Of a stretch of DNA of 64,000 nt, positions 1 to 8,199 are shown piece by piece. The DNA lies in contig NZ_FOBG01000001.1 in assembly GCF_900109645.1 (NCBI RefSeq), positions 372,001-436,000 on the forward strand, read 5' to 3'. The notes beneath the pieces are model-generated. The model had not been told where the DNA came from, did not search any database, and saw nothing but the letters and a program-made list of their open reading frames with translations. Origin of the DNA: Duganella sp. CF402 (GTDB taxonomy: Bacteria; Pseudomonadota; Gammaproteobacteria; Burkholderiales; Burkholderiaceae_D). Every line of letters starts with the position of its first letter. Within the stretch, counting starts at the first letter, position 1. The position numbers were made by a program, and so were the translations under genes.

Positions 1-552
1 AGCATCAGCATGAAGATGACCGCGCTCTGCCAAGCCGGTAAAACGGCCTGCGACAAGTTAATGGAGGATTTTCAAGCGTTGAACGCGCGCATGGCACAGA
101 GCATCGCGCCTAAATGGCAGCCTGGTGGCGACCAAAAGGAACGTGTCGAGGCACAGAGCCGCAAGTACTTTTCTTTGAAGCAGGGCGGGCAATATCAGGA
201 GGCGTATGCGATGCTGACCCCGGCTCAGCAACAGCAGATACCGTTTGCGCGCTGGAGTTTCCTGGCGCAGGACTTTAATGCGCGAGCGGGACAGCTAGTC
301 AGCCTCGACATCAAACAAATCACTTGGTATCACAACCCACCGCAGGCCGCTCCCGGTACGTATGCGGCAGTCGACTTCTCCGGTGCTTATGCCAATACCA
401 GTCTTTATTGCGGCTACATCGTACTGAATGAGCAGGCTGATGGCGCATTTCTCATCGTGCGCGAAGAGCAAAACGTGATCGACAATGAAACCGCCAGTAA
501 GCTCAAGCCCGGCGAGCTGGACGCATTGCGGACGCAGTTCAAATGCAAGTGA
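1..552 (+). CDS. DUF4019-like protein, 5' end cut by the window
   Basis: The frame is open from base 1; the first ATG is at 10, but codons 1-9 are also open, so the true start may lie upstream. The visible 180 residues have no signal peptide or membrane segment. The middle (ARSRKYFSLKQGG-like region followed by YAMLTPAQQQQ and a W-x-F-x-AQDFNAR stretch) has the layout of DUF4019 domains: a helix, a short tract about poorly turned-over product, and a beta-rich C-terminal half ending in a Cys-Lys tail. DUF4019 has no established biochemical role. No neighbour to the left is visible, so function cannot be read from context. Family assignment is by recall of the pattern and is moderate. Confidence 0.5.
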   Translation, partial: SISMKMTALCQAGKTACDKLMEDFQALNARMAQSIAPKWQPGGDQKERVEAQSRKYFSLKQGGQYQEAYAMLTPAQQQQIPFARWSFLAQDFNARAGQLVSLDIKQITWYHNPPQAAPGTYAAVDFSGAYANTSLYCGYIVLNEQADGAFLIVREEQNVIDNETASKLKPGELDALRTQFKCK

Positions 553-641
553 ATCTGGCCAAGCCGGCATCGCGGCAGCGAGGATCGAGCAGGCTAAAAC
601 AGGTAGTTACGCCCCATCGTTGTGCACCCAATCGGTGAAAA

Positions 642-671
642 AAAAGCCACCAGATTGCGCTGGTGGCTTTT
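642..671. terminator. Bidirectional intrinsic terminator
   Basis: A 12-bp perfect stem (AAAAGCCACCAG / CTGGTGGCTTTT) closes a 6-base loop. The A-run on the left and T-run on the right give a U-tract in both directions. It sits between the convergent DUF4019-like gene (+) and rhlE (-), so it should end both transcripts. Confidence 0.85.
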
Positions 672-694
672 GATGTACAAGCTAACGGGCCGGA

Positions 695-2116
695 TTAACG
701 GTCGCCGTAGCTGCGACGTGGACGGTCGCTGTTGTACGGGTTGTTGGCTTTGAAGCCAGGGCCTTTGTAGCCTTCGCTCGAGCCGGTCACGCCGTCACGG
801 CGTGGCGCGCCGCTTGGCTTGCTGAACGAACGCTGGCCTGGCTTGGCGCCGCCACGGTTGTCGCCCGGCTTCCAGCCGCCTGGACGCGAGGTGCGTGGCG
901 CGGAACCGGTTTTCTTCGGCTCGTAGCCCTCAACCACATTCACCGGAATCAGCTGCTTGGTGAAGCGCTCGATGCGTTTCACGTGCATGCCTTCAGCGTG
1001 GTTCACCAGCGAGATTGCCTGACCGTTGCGGCCAGCGCGGCCGGTACGGCCGATGCGGTGCACGTAGTCTTCCGGGAACTTCGGCAGGTCGTAGTTGAAC
1101 ACGTGGGTGATGGTCGGCACGTCGATACCGCGGGCGGCAACGTCGGTGGCGATCAGGATCTTGACCTGGCCGCGGCGCAGGCTGTCCAGGGTGCGGTTAC
1201 GCGCGCCCTGGTGCATGTCGCCGTGCAGCGCGGCAGCCGAGAAACCGGCGATGTTCAGGCGGTCGGCGATGGTGTCGGCGTCACGCTTGGTGGCGGTGAA
1301 CACCACAGCCTGGTCCAGCGACTCGTCGCGCAGCAGGTGGTCCAGCAGGCGGTTCTTGTGCGACAGGTCGTCGACGAAGTGCACGCGCTGGGTGATGTTT
1401 TCATGCTTGTTGGCCGCGCTCATGATCTGGATGATCTGTGGCTCTTTGGTGATGCGGCGCGCCATGTTGCCGACCACGCCATCCAGCGTGGCCGAGAACA
1501 GCATGGTTTGACGGGTCGACGGGGTCGCTTCGACGATTTTCTCGATGTCGTCGATGAAGCCCATGTCCAGCATGCGGTCGGCTTCGTCCAGCACCAGGAT
1601 TTCCAGTTGCGAGAAGTCGATCTTGCCCGATTCCATGTGGTCGATCAGGCGGCCAGGGGTGGCCACCAGGATTTCAGGATTCTTGGCCAGCAGTTGCATC
1701 TGTTTTGGATATGGCATACCGCCCAGGATCGACACGGCCTTGATGCGGCGCAGGTTGACGCTGTATTTGTCGGTATTGGTGGTGACTTGCAGCGCCAGTT
1801 CGCGGGTCGGGGTCAGCACCAGCATTTTCGGCTGGGCGGCTTTGAAACGCGGACGCTCGTTGCGGGCACGGGCGGCTTGCGCTTCCTGGTTAGGGGTTTT
1901 GCCGGCAGGGGCCGGCTCGATAGCGGCCAGACGGTGCAGCGACGGCAGCATGAAGGCTGCAGTCTTGCCGGAACCGGTCTGGGAGGATACCAACAAGTCC
2001 TTGCCTGCGATCGCCGCAGGGACTGCCTGCTGCTGAACTGGGGTCGGCGCGGTGTAGCCGGCGTCGGTCAGGGCTTTAATAATGGACGTGTTGAGACCTA
2101 GTGCTTCAAATGTCAT
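695..2116 (-). CDS. rhlE: DEAD-box ATP-dependent RNA helicase, RhlE type
   Basis: ATP-dependent RNA helicase that remodels structured RNA, usually in ribosome assembly and mRNA decay in the cytoplasm. The 473-residue chain begins with the Q-motif region (F-x-x-LGL ... YTAPTPVQQQAVP), followed by motif I (SQTGSGKT), PTRELALQ, TPGRL, DEAD, SAT, and the C-terminal lobe with VFTATKRDAD, ATDVAARGID and HRIGRTGRAGR. The last ~80 residues are a Gly/Arg/Pro-rich basic tail with no fold, as is common in RhlE and thought to add non-specific RNA binding. It is transcribed alone, between a bidirectional terminator and a 321-bp leader region. RhlE versus other DEAD-box subfamilies is called from the N-terminal sequence and tail; the helicase assignment itself is secure. 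Confidence 0.93.
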   Translation of the reverse strand: MTFEALGLNTSIIKALTDAGYTAPTPVQQQAVPAAIAGKDLLVSSQTGSGKTAAFMLPSLHRLAAIEPAPAGKTPNQEAQAARARNERPRFKAAQPKMLVLTPTRELALQVTTNTDKYSVNLRRIKAVSILGGMPYPKQMQLLAKNPEILVATPGRLIDHMESGKIDFSQLEILVLDEADRMLDMGFIDDIEKIVEATPSTRQTMLFSATLDGVVGNMARRITKEPQIIQIMSAANKHENITQRVHFVDDLSHKNRLLDHLLRDESLDQAVVFTATKRDADTIADRLNIAGFSAAALHGDMHQGARNRTLDSLRRGQVKILIATDVAARGIDVPTITHVFNYDLPKFPEDYVHRIGRTGRAGRNGQAISLVNHAEGMHVKRIERFTKQLIPVNVVEGYEPKKTGSAPRTSRPGGWKPGDNRGGAKPGQRSFSKPSGAPRRDGVTGSSEGYKGPGFKANNPYNSDRPRRSYGDR

Positions 2117-2437
2117 GCTTTTCTTTCGTAAAAATCAGCGTATCCGCTACAAACGGAACGCGAAATAGCAACGCCTACCAAAAACGAAATGACTCAATCA
2201 AAATCGAAAGAAATTTCGGCACAAAAGCTTTGCGCCGGGACGGTGTCTCAAGTGACGACACCAGGGGCGGGAGGGCTTTATCAGGGCATCCAGATGATGC
2301 GCTGTGAGGCTTGCGTAGCTGCGTATATCTAACTGGCTGAATAATTGATGGCTTCTTGCTACCAATTAATATGCGGAATTCAGCACAAGGCAAGCATTAT
2401 GCCCTAGTTTCGCCATCTTGTATAGGCCGCATGAGTG
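2117..2437. other. 321-bp intergenic stretch: rhlE leader and 3' end of the cNMP gene
   Basis: No credible gene is seen. The part next to rhlE is A-rich on the + strand and probably holds its promoter and an untranslated leader. Around 2238-2262 a short hairpin can form (GGTGTC ... GACACC). The length is unusual for this gene-dense window; leaders of DEAD-box helicase genes are sometimes regulatory (cold or autoregulation), which is inference here. Confidence 0.4.
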
Positions 2438-2992
2438 TTAGCTGGCCAGGCGCTTCAGCAGGCGCTCGAAGCGCATGCTGGCGAGATGGGCTTTTTCCAG
2501 CTGCGCCTCGCTGATGTCCTCGGCGTGCGGCGCGGCAGCTTGGTCGCCTTGGCCGAACAGGCTGGTGGTGTGGCGGATGCGGGCCGACATGAACACCGCC
2601 AGCGCGCGGTAGAAGCGGGCGGCGAACGGGGCGTCGGCCTGGAGCTTGTCGCGCAGGCGGGCGTGCGAGACCCGCAGCGCCGAAGCGCCCGCGTTGGCCT
2701 GCACCGAGGCGGTGGTGCGGGCTGGGTCGACCAGCGACATTTCACCGATGACTTCGCCGCTGTGGAGTTCCGCGACCAGGTCGCCATTGCGGGCCAGTAC
2801 GGCAAACGTTCCGTCCAGCACGAAGTAGATGCTGTCCACCGTGCCGCCGCACGGGATCAGCTCGGCGCCGACCGGGTAGCGCAGGCGGTCGCCCGAATTG
2901 GCGAGCCATTCCACATCCTCGTCCAGCAATTCGCTGAGGATGAACAATACCTTCCGCATGCGCGCCGGAGCGGGCGAAATCATTCTATTCAC
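2438..2992 (-). CDS. Single-domain cyclic-nucleotide-binding protein (Crp-like fold, no HTH)
   Basis: A cNMP-binding beta-roll is seen: YPVGAELIPCGGTVDSIYFVLDGTFAVLARNG and LHSGEVIGEMSLVDPARTTASV, the phosphate-binding cassette of Crp/PKA regulatory domains. After the roll there is a long helix and a charged C-terminal segment but no helix-turn-helix, so it is probably a sensor or scaffold rather than a DNA-binding regulator. The first ATG of the open frame (3049) gives an unlikely Ile-rich leader. A GTG at 2992 has AGGG six bases upstream and is preferred; ATG 2983 is the alternative. The gene stands alone, with the same orientation as the neighbouring secreted protein gene. The ligand, cAMP or c-di-GMP, cannot be told from sequence. 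Confidence 0.7.
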   Translation of the reverse strand: MNRMISPAPARMRKVLFILSELLDEDVEWLANSGDRLRYPVGAELIPCGGTVDSIYFVLDGTFAVLARNGDLVAELHSGEVIGEMSLVDPARTTASVQANAGASALRVSHARLRDKLQADAPFAARFYRALAVFMSARIRHTTSLFGQGDQAAAPHAEDISEAQLEKAHLASMRFERLLKRLAS

Positions 2993-3085
2993 TTGCAACC
3001 CTAGTATGAAAATTGTTCTAATATCAAAAATTATAATATTTTTTAACAATCTTGGACAACAAAATTCCGGCCAGGATGGTTGTGG

Positions 3086-4177
3086 CTATTTCGAGAGCAG
3101 CTCGTTGATGCGCTGGGTGCCCAGCTCAGACAGGAAGGGTCGCATTTTCTGATACGGCACCACGGCCGGTGCAATGCATCGGTGGAATTCGGTGGCTGCC
3201 AGCGGCGTGAAGGCCATGCCTTGCGGCGTCGGCGCGATGTGGTCGTCGAGCAGGGTAAAGGTCACGTTGGCGGCGCACGATGGATCCTTGTGCCGATAGG
3301 CTTGCCACAACAGCTGCGACAGGGTGCCGCGATACGTGGCAGGCTCGGTCTTCACCTCGTCCTGGCTGGCTATGACGATTTCAGGATCTGCCAGCCAGGT
3401 GGTGACCAACTCCTGCTCGCCCGTATTCAGGTTAAACATCGTGGCCGGCTTTTGCACGTTTGCGCGAAAATCATCGTCGCACGCCGCTTGCCAGTGACGC
3501 GACAGCGCGGCGATACTCTTGCCCAGGAATAGGAGCTCGTCCTCGTATCGGCCTGTCGCCTGCGGCTGGGCTTCTTGCCTGAACCAGGCTTGGCTGGCGC
3601 AGTCCTGCGCGCCCATGACGCTGGAGACCAGGTCATCGCGCAGCCTGCGGTTGATGTCGTTGATAATCTCCGTCTGCCCGCCAAGGCGGACGCTGCGCCG
3701 GTTGGGCATGCCTTTTATGCTGATGCGCTCATAGCGCTGGCGGCCTTGCGCGCCGCTGCCGTCGACCTGGATGGCGTATTCCCGGTCACCCGCATAGTAA
3801 TAGCCTTTTCCGCTGGGCTCGGCATCCAGTTGTGCGACTTTGCCGTCGTTACTTTCCCACATGCCGCGCAAATAGCCTTCGGTACCGCACCAGAAGGTGA
3901 CGTGGCCGAGTGTTTTGTTTGCCGCGCTTACTGCCTGCCAGCGGTTGCTGTCGCCCGGATCGGGCACGATGTAGTTGTCTTCCTGGCTGCGCCCGAGGTG
4001 GTAGCGGCCTGCGAGCTGCGCCGACGCCCCCAGCCAATTACCGAACTCCAGGGTGATCGCCGCGCCGCCGACCTCGCCGTGCCAGACGGTTGGCAGGCAA
4101 TCAGCTTGTGCCTGGGCGGCGGGCGCCAGTGCGGCGAGGCAGCAGCTCAATAACAAGCAGGGCGGGCGAATCGGCAT
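3086..4177 (-). CDS. Secreted protein of unknown function
   Basis: I do not recognise a family. The 363-residue product opens with a classical Sec signal peptide (MPIRPPCLLLSCCLAALAP, cleavage near AQA-QAD). The mature part has six or more Cys residues (for example at DCLPTV, FWCGTEG, AQDCASQ, QAACDDD, PSCAANV and FHRCIAP), which suggests disulphides in the periplasm. The N-terminal third (WHGEVGGAAITLEFGN ... AGRYHL) resembles a beta-barrel-like lobe that reports on a tested substance, and the C-terminal half is helical. It lies downstream of the fabI terminator, so it is transcribed separately. No function is offered. Confidence 0.6.
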   Translation of the reverse strand: MPIRPPCLLLSCCLAALAPAAQAQADCLPTVWHGEVGGAAITLEFGNWLGASAQLAGRYHLGRSQEDNYIVPDPGDSNRWQAVSAANKTLGHVTFWCGTEGYLRGMWESNDGKVAQLDAEPSGKGYYYAGDREYAIQVDGSGAQGRQRYERISIKGMPNRRSVRLGGQTEIINDINRRLRDDLVSSVMGAQDCASQAWFRQEAQPQATGRYEDELLFLGKSIAALSRHWQAACDDDFRANVQKPATMFNLNTGEQELVTTWLADPEIVIASQDEVKTEPATYRGTLSQLLWQAYRHKDPSCAANVTFTLLDDHIAPTPQGMAFTPLAATEFHRCIAPAVVPYQKMRPFLSELGTQRINELLSK

Positions 4178-4192
4178 GGTTTACTCCAAAAA

Positions 4193-4216
4193 AAACGCCC
4201 TGTAAGAAGGGCGTTT
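4193..4216 (-). terminator. Intrinsic terminator of fabI
   Basis: Stem AAACGCCC / GGGCGTTT with an 8-base loop. On the - strand it is followed by a run of eight T (A-run 4188-4195 on +). It lies 23 bp past the fabI stop and just before the start of the secreted-protein gene at 4177. A run of ten G follows at 4221-4230 on the + strand, a likely site for sequencing or replication slippage. Confidence 0.85.
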
Positions 4217-4238
4217 GGTGCGGGGGGGGGAGGCAGGA

Positions 4239-5030
4239 TTACGTGTAGTCTTCCGCGTTCAGGCCCATCACGTGCGAGAAGCCGCCGTCGACGTAGGTGA
4301 TTTCACCGGTGATGCCCGACGCCAGGTCGGACAGCAGGAAGGCGGCGGTGTTGCCGACTTCTTCGATGGTGACGTTGCGGCGCAGCGGCGCGTGCGACGA
4401 GGCGAAGCCCAGCAGTTTGCCGAAGTCCTTGATGCCCGAAGCGGCCAGGGTTTTGATCGGGCCGGCCGAGATGCCGTTGGAACGGATGCCCAGCTTACCC
4501 AGGTTTTCCGCCAGGTAGCGTACCGACGCTTCCAGCGAGGCTTTCGCCAGGCCCATCGTGTTGTAGTAAGGGATGGCACGGACGGCACCCAGATAGGACA
4601 GGGTCAGCACCGACGAACCTTCTTTCAGCAGCGGCAGCGCGGCCTTGGCCATTGCCGGGAAGCTGTAGGCCGAGATGTCGTGGGCAATGCGGAAGTTCTC
4701 GCGGGTCAGGCCGTCCAGGAATTCGCCGGCGATGGCTTCGCGCGGCGCAAAGCCGATCGCGTGCACCAGACCGTCCAGGCGGTCCCAGCTCTTGCCGAGG
4801 TCGGCGAACAGGGCGTTGATTTGTTCGTCGCTGCTGACGTCGCAGTCGAACACCAGGTTGCTGCCGAATTCAGTGGCGAATTCAGTGATGCGGTCCTTGA
4901 AGCGTTCGCCAACGTAGGTGAAGGCCAGTTCGGCGCCTTCGCGTTTGCACGCCTGGGCAATGCCGTAGGCGATGGAACGGTTCGACAGCAAACCAGTGAT
5001 GAGGATTTTTTTACCTTGCAAGAACGCCAT
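4239..5030 (-). CDS. fabI: Enoyl-[acyl-carrier-protein] reductase (NADH)
   Basis: Catalyses the last step of each fatty-acid elongation cycle, reducing enoyl-ACP with NADH in the cytoplasm. The 263 residues are a full-length FabI: the divergent nucleotide-binding start [30 protein letters not shown], and the catalytic Tyr-x6-Lys in [11 protein letters not shown] (Tyr156, Lys163) preceded by [10 protein letters not shown] with Tyr146. The end ([17 protein letters not shown]) is typical. It has its own promoter just downstream of mltD and its own terminator. A stem-loop lies in the leader (5057-5082). The usual target of triclosan and isoniazid-like inhibitors; no resistance substitution was assessed. 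Confidence 0.96.
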   Translation of the reverse strand: MAFLQGKKILITGLLSNRSIAYGIAQACKREGAELAFTYVGERFKDRITEFATEFGSNLVFDCDVSSDEQINALFADLGKSWDRLDGLVHAIGFAPREAIAGEFLDGLTRENFRIAHDISAYSFPAMAKAALPLLKEGSSVLTLSYLGAVRAIPYYNTMGLAKASLEASVRYLAENLGKLGIRSNGISAGPIKTLAASGIKDFGKLLGFASSHAPLRRNVTIEEVGNTAAFLLSDLASGITGEITYVDGGFSHVMGLNAEDYT

Positions 5031-5056
5031 AGGGACTCCGATTGCAACTGCGCGCC

Positions 5057-5082
5057 CCAGCCGGCTCAGGGGAGCAGGCTGG
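5057..5082 (-). promoter_or_regulatory. Stable hairpin in the fabI leader
   Basis: CCAGCC-G-GCTC / GAGC-A-GGCTGG, ten pairs with one mismatch around a 4-base AGGG loop. It lies between the predicted fabI promoter and the start codon, about 27 bases before the ATG. There is no U-tract after it on the - strand, so it is not a simple terminator. Its role is unknown; mRNA stability is the modest guess. Confidence 0.45.
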
Positions 5083-5117
5083 CGACGTCAGCGGGGTTGT
5101 GTTTTTTTAAGACCGAG

Positions 5118-5146
5118 ATTGTAGGGCGAGACCGCCGCAACTGCAA
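5118..5146 (-). promoter_or_regulatory. Predicted sigma-70 promoter of fabI
   Basis: On the - strand, TTGCAG (-35) and TACAAT (-10) are separated by exactly 17 bases. The initiation point would be near 5111, 80 bp before the fabI ATG and just after the mltD stop. Prediction only. Confidence 0.6.
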
Positions 5147-5152
5147 CCTTTG

Positions 5153-6517
5153 TCAGTGATTGGTCTTGCGATGTGACTTGGATCTGGCCGCCTCGCGCGG
5201 CACGCGCGCTTTGACCAGCGAGACCTTGGCTTGCTTGTAGCCTTTGGCCGTGGCCTTGCCGCTGTTGCTGCGCTCGGCTTCATATTCCACGGTGGCGGTG
5301 TTGGCCACATCTGCGGTGATGTCGCGGCTGACCGAGGTGGAAATCTTCGGCACCAGGATGGTGGAACCGGCTTTCAGCACCGACTTCTGCGGAATGTTGT
5401 TGGCTTGGCGAATCACTTCAGGCGAAGTGTGGAAGCGCGAGGCCAGCGAGCCGATGCTTTCACGCGCGCTGGTGATCTTGTGCGTGGTCCAGCTCGACAG
5501 CTCCTTGGTCCATTGCGCCAGGTTCAGGTGGTACTTCTCGGCGTTTTCCTTCGGCAGCAGGATCTTGGTCTGGTCGTCGCCAGTGATGACCGGGCGCTTG
5601 AACTGCGGGTTCAGGGCCTTGAATTCATCCACCGACAGCTCGGCCAGGTGGGCCGCCACGGTCAGGTCGATGTCGCTGGTCTTGTCGATGGCGGTGAAGT
5701 AAGGCTTGTTGTCGATGACCGGCAGGTTCAGGCCGAACTGCTGCGGGTTGGCGACGATGTTTTTCACCGCTTGCAGCTTGGGCACGTAATTGCGGGTTTC
5801 GGCCGGCATGATGTCGGCCAGGCTTTCAAAGTCGGTCGGCTTGCCGGCGGCCTGGTTGCGCTTGATGGCTTTCTGCACCGAGCCTTCGCCCCAGTTGTAG
5901 GCGGCCAGGGCCAGTTGCCAGTCGCCGAACATATCGTACAGGCGCTGCAGATAGGTCAGGGCGGCGTCGGTCGAGGCCAGTACGCCACGGCGCTCGTCCT
6001 TGAAGGCATCTTGCTTCAGGTTGAAGTCGCGGCCGGTGCCCGGCACGAACTGCCACATGCCGGCGGCATTGGCGCTCGACACGGCGGTCGGGTTGAAGGC
6101 CGATTCGATGAACGGCAGCAGCGCCAGTTCGGTCGGCATGCCGCGCTTTTCCAGTTCCGACACCACGTGGAACAGATACAGCGAAGCGCGCGCGGTGGTG
6201 CGGGCGATGTAGTCCGGACGGGTGGCGTACCAATTGACGTGCTTGGCGACCAGTTCGTTGTTCACATCGGGAATGGCGTAGCCGCTGCGGATGCGGCCCC
6301 AGACGTCTTTTTCACGGAAAGCCTCTTCGTCGACCGCTTTGGCCGGCTTGATGGTTTTCAGGGAGGTGACATCAGGGATGGGGGATTTCGGCAGGGGGGA
6401 CAGCGCGGTGGTGACCGTCGGCAGGCCCGGCGCCTCATCGTGCGCCTGGGCCAGCACCGGCGCGAGTAGCGCTACCAGTGCCGCCATGAGTGCAGATTTT
6501 GGAATTCGTGCTTGCAT
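5153..6517 (-). CDS. mltD: Membrane-bound lytic murein transglycosylase D family, with LysM
   Basis: Cleaves peptidoglycan glycan strands with formation of 1,6-anhydro ends, in the periplasm. A signal peptide (MQARIPKSALMAALVALLAP) has no lipobox Cys, unlike E. coli MltD. The SLT domain (about 105-260) has the catalytic Glu in LLPFIESAFNP, then SSANAAGMWQFVPGTGRDF and LALAAYNWGEGSVQKA, all typical of family 1 transglycosylases. One clear LysM follows (SIGSLASRFHTSPEVIRQAN, ending ILVPK) and a weaker one precedes it. The C-terminal ~50 residues are Lys/Arg-rich and likely disordered. Divergent from the DUF1415 gene across 200 bp. Confidence 0.9.
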   Translation of the reverse strand: MQARIPKSALMAALVALLAPVLAQAHDEAPGLPTVTTALSPLPKSPIPDVTSLKTIKPAKAVDEEAFREKDVWGRIRSGYAIPDVNNELVAKHVNWYATRPDYIARTTARASLYLFHVVSELEKRGMPTELALLPFIESAFNPTAVSSANAAGMWQFVPGTGRDFNLKQDAFKDERRGVLASTDAALTYLQRLYDMFGDWQLALAAYNWGEGSVQKAIKRNQAAGKPTDFESLADIMPAETRNYVPKLQAVKNIVANPQQFGLNLPVIDNKPYFTAIDKTSDIDLTVAAHLAELSVDEFKALNPQFKRPVITGDDQTKILLPKENAEKYHLNLAQWTKELSSWTTHKITSARESIGSLASRFHTSPEVIRQANNIPQKSVLKAGSTILVPKISTSVSRDITADVANTATVEYEAERSNSGKATAKGYKQAKVSLVKARVPREAARSKSHRKTNH

Positions 6518-6717
6518 AGTTTTCCATTGTTGGCGACGAGAAACATCGCGTGGACTATGAATTAAACGTGGAGTGTACGAAGGTCATCCGGTCGAGTCAA
6601 GAAATATGTCACCCTTATGACTAATTCTTATAAGCAAGAATTCACTGTAAATAAGGCCGAGATCGCAGCAAATTTGCGTACAATCCTGTTTTTGAGTGGT
6701 TACCGAGGAAGAGCAAT

Positions 6718-7272
6718 ATGAGTAGTCCCATCGATCGCGACGTGGTCATCGCCGACACCGTTCACTGGATGGAAAAGGCCGTCATAGGCCTGAACCTGTG
6801 CCCGTTCGCCAAGGCGGTGCACGTGAAGCAGCAGGTGCGTTACGTGGTCAGCGAGGCGGAAACGCCGGAGGAATTGCTGGAAAAGCTGATGGAAGAGCTG
6901 CAGCATCTGGCCGACGCCGATCCGGAAAAAATCGACACCACGCTGCTGATCCACCCGAACGTGCTGACCGATTTCTTCGATTACAACGAATTCCTCGATG
7001 TGGCCGACGCTGCTTTGGAAGACCTGGGCTTGGACGGTTTCCTGCAAGTGGCCAGTTTCCACCCGCAGTACCAGTTCGCCGATACCGATGCCAACGACAT
7101 CGGCAACTACACCAACCGCTCGCCGTACCCGACCCTGCACCTGCTGCGCGAAGACAGCATCGACCGCGCGGTCGAGGCTTTCCCGGATGCGTCTGATATT
7201 TTCGATAAGAATATTGAGAAGCTGGAGCAGCTGGGCCACGCAGGTTGGGACAAGCTCATGGAGAAGCCATGA
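6718..7272 (+). CDS. DUF1415 domain protein
   Basis: A 184-residue cytoplasmic protein with the DUF1415 hallmark near the N-terminus (AVIGLNLCPFAKAVH) and the later FHPQYQFADTDANDIGNYTNRSPYP block. This family is widespread in proteobacteria; its reaction is not established. A TACAAT -10-like hexamer lies at 6679-6684 and a GAGGAAGAGC ribosome site precedes the ATG. The stop overlaps the start of the DUF1289 gene by four bases (ATGA), so the two are translationally coupled, a pairing that is common for these families. Confidence 0.85.
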   Translation: MSSPIDRDVVIADTVHWMEKAVIGLNLCPFAKAVHVKQQVRYVVSEAETPEELLEKLMEELQHLADADPEKIDTTLLIHPNVLTDFFDYNEFLDVADAALEDLGLDGFLQVASFHPQYQFADTDANDIGNYTNRSPYPTLHLLREDSIDRAVEAFPDASDIFDKNIEKLEQLGHAGWDKLMEKP

Positions 7273-7457
7273 GCGACGCGCCTATCCGTCCCGACACGCC
7301 GTGCGTGGCGGTATGCTCGACCACTTTTGATGAAATCTGCCGCGGCTGCGGCCGCACGGTGGTCGAGGTGGCGCACTGGGTTGCCATGACGACCGAACAA
7401 AAGGAAGTCGTCTGGCAGCGCATCCTGGCGCAGGGCTACCCGCGCCGAAATACCTAG
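7269..7457 (+). CDS. DUF1289 small Cys-rich protein
   Basis: 62 residues. The motif PCVAVCSTTFDEICRGCGRT contains the four Cys that define DUF1289, a probable metal-binding (Zn or Fe-S) knuckle; the C-terminal half (EVAHWVAMTTEQKEVVWQRI) is the usual W-containing helix. The start is the ATG that overlaps the preceding stop; an in-frame ATG further upstream lies inside DUF1415 and is not needed. Function unknown; a redox or metal role is inferred from the cysteines only. Confidence 0.85.
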   Translation: MSDAPIRPDTPCVAVCSTTFDEICRGCGRTVVEVAHWVAMTTEQKEVVWQRILAQGYPRRNT

Positions 7458-7458
7458 C

Positions 7459-7531
7459 GTCGCCCCGGCGCAGGCCGGGGCCCAAGCTGAGCATGCGTTC
7501 TATTGGGTCCCGGCCTACGCCGGGACGACAT
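7459..7531. repeat. Pair of inverted REP-type palindromes (BIME-like)
   Basis: Two 28-bp units face each other: left 7459-7485 (core CCCCGGCGCAGGCCGGGG) and right 7504-7531 (core CCCGGCCTACGCCGGG). They are reverse complements apart from three transitions, so the transcript pairs throughout with G-U pairs. Each unit is itself palindromic. The element fills the gap between the convergent DUF1289 and DUF1993 genes and can serve as a terminator for both. Units of this type are typically dispersed by RAYT transposases; no RAYT gene is present here. Confidence 0.75.
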
Positions 7532-7533
7532 GC

Positions 7534-8043
7534 TTAGTACGAACCGATAAAGTCCTTCTTGCCGATTTCCAGGCCGTTGTGGCGCAGGATGTCGTAGGCG
7601 GTGGTGGCGTGGAAGTAGAAGTGCGGCAGCGCGTAGTGGAACAGATAAGTCTGGCCCACGAAGTGCTTGGTCTTCTCGCCGCTGCCGGTGGTGATGGCGC
7701 GGCCTTCGCTGCCTTCGATCTGCGCCTGCGGCACGCTGTTGATGTAGTCCAGCGTCTTGACGATGCGCGCCTTCAGATCGGCAAACGTGATTTCCTTGTC
7801 TTCATACGATGGCACTTCCTGGCCGCCCAGGCGTGCGGCCGCGCCTTTGGCGAAGTCGCAGGCGATCTGGATCTGGCGGGTGAACGGCAGCATGTCCGGG
7901 AACAGGCGGTAGTTCAGCAGGGCAGCCGGGTCGATTTTCTTGTCGGCGGCGTGGGCTTCGGCCTTGTCCAGGATGGCGTGCAGACTGTTCAGGATCTGCT
8001 TGAACACAGGAATGGAGGCGGAGTACATGGAGAAGGTGGTCAT
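7534..8043 (-). CDS. DUF1993 domain protein (DinB-like helical fold)
   Basis: 169 residues, mostly helical. The pattern MYSASIPVFKQILNSLHAILDKAEAHA, then LFPDMLPFTRQIQIACDFAKGAAARLGG and C-terminal FYFHATTAYDILRHNGLEIGKKDFIG, matches DUF1993, a family found in bacteria and fungi. Such proteins are thought to share the four-helix DinB/YfiT fold, often metal-binding; the His in LFHYALPHFYFHATTAYDILRH would be candidate ligands. No substrate is known. Transcribed singly and divergent from the PAS-GGDEF-EAL gene. Confidence 0.8.
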   Translation of the reverse strand: MTTFSMYSASIPVFKQILNSLHAILDKAEAHAADKKIDPAALLNYRLFPDMLPFTRQIQIACDFAKGAAARLGGQEVPSYEDKEITFADLKARIVKTLDYINSVPQAQIEGSEGRAITTGSGEKTKHFVGQTYLFHYALPHFYFHATTAYDILRHNGLEIGKKDFIGSY

Positions 8044-8199
8044 GGCGAATTCCTATGTGTAAAAATGAGTCGCGATCATAGCGCGCCTTCGGGATTTTTG
8101 CTGGTAATGTCACTTTTTGCCTATGTTTCCGTGCATAATTCCTACCAAGTAACAATTCCGGTCCCATGATGCCAATTTATTACGCCGCTGCGCCGCTGC

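Noticed and set aside
4221..4230. Run of ten G as a quadruplex candidate
   Set aside because: A single homopolymer tract cannot form an intramolecular quadruplex; more likely a slippage-prone tract.
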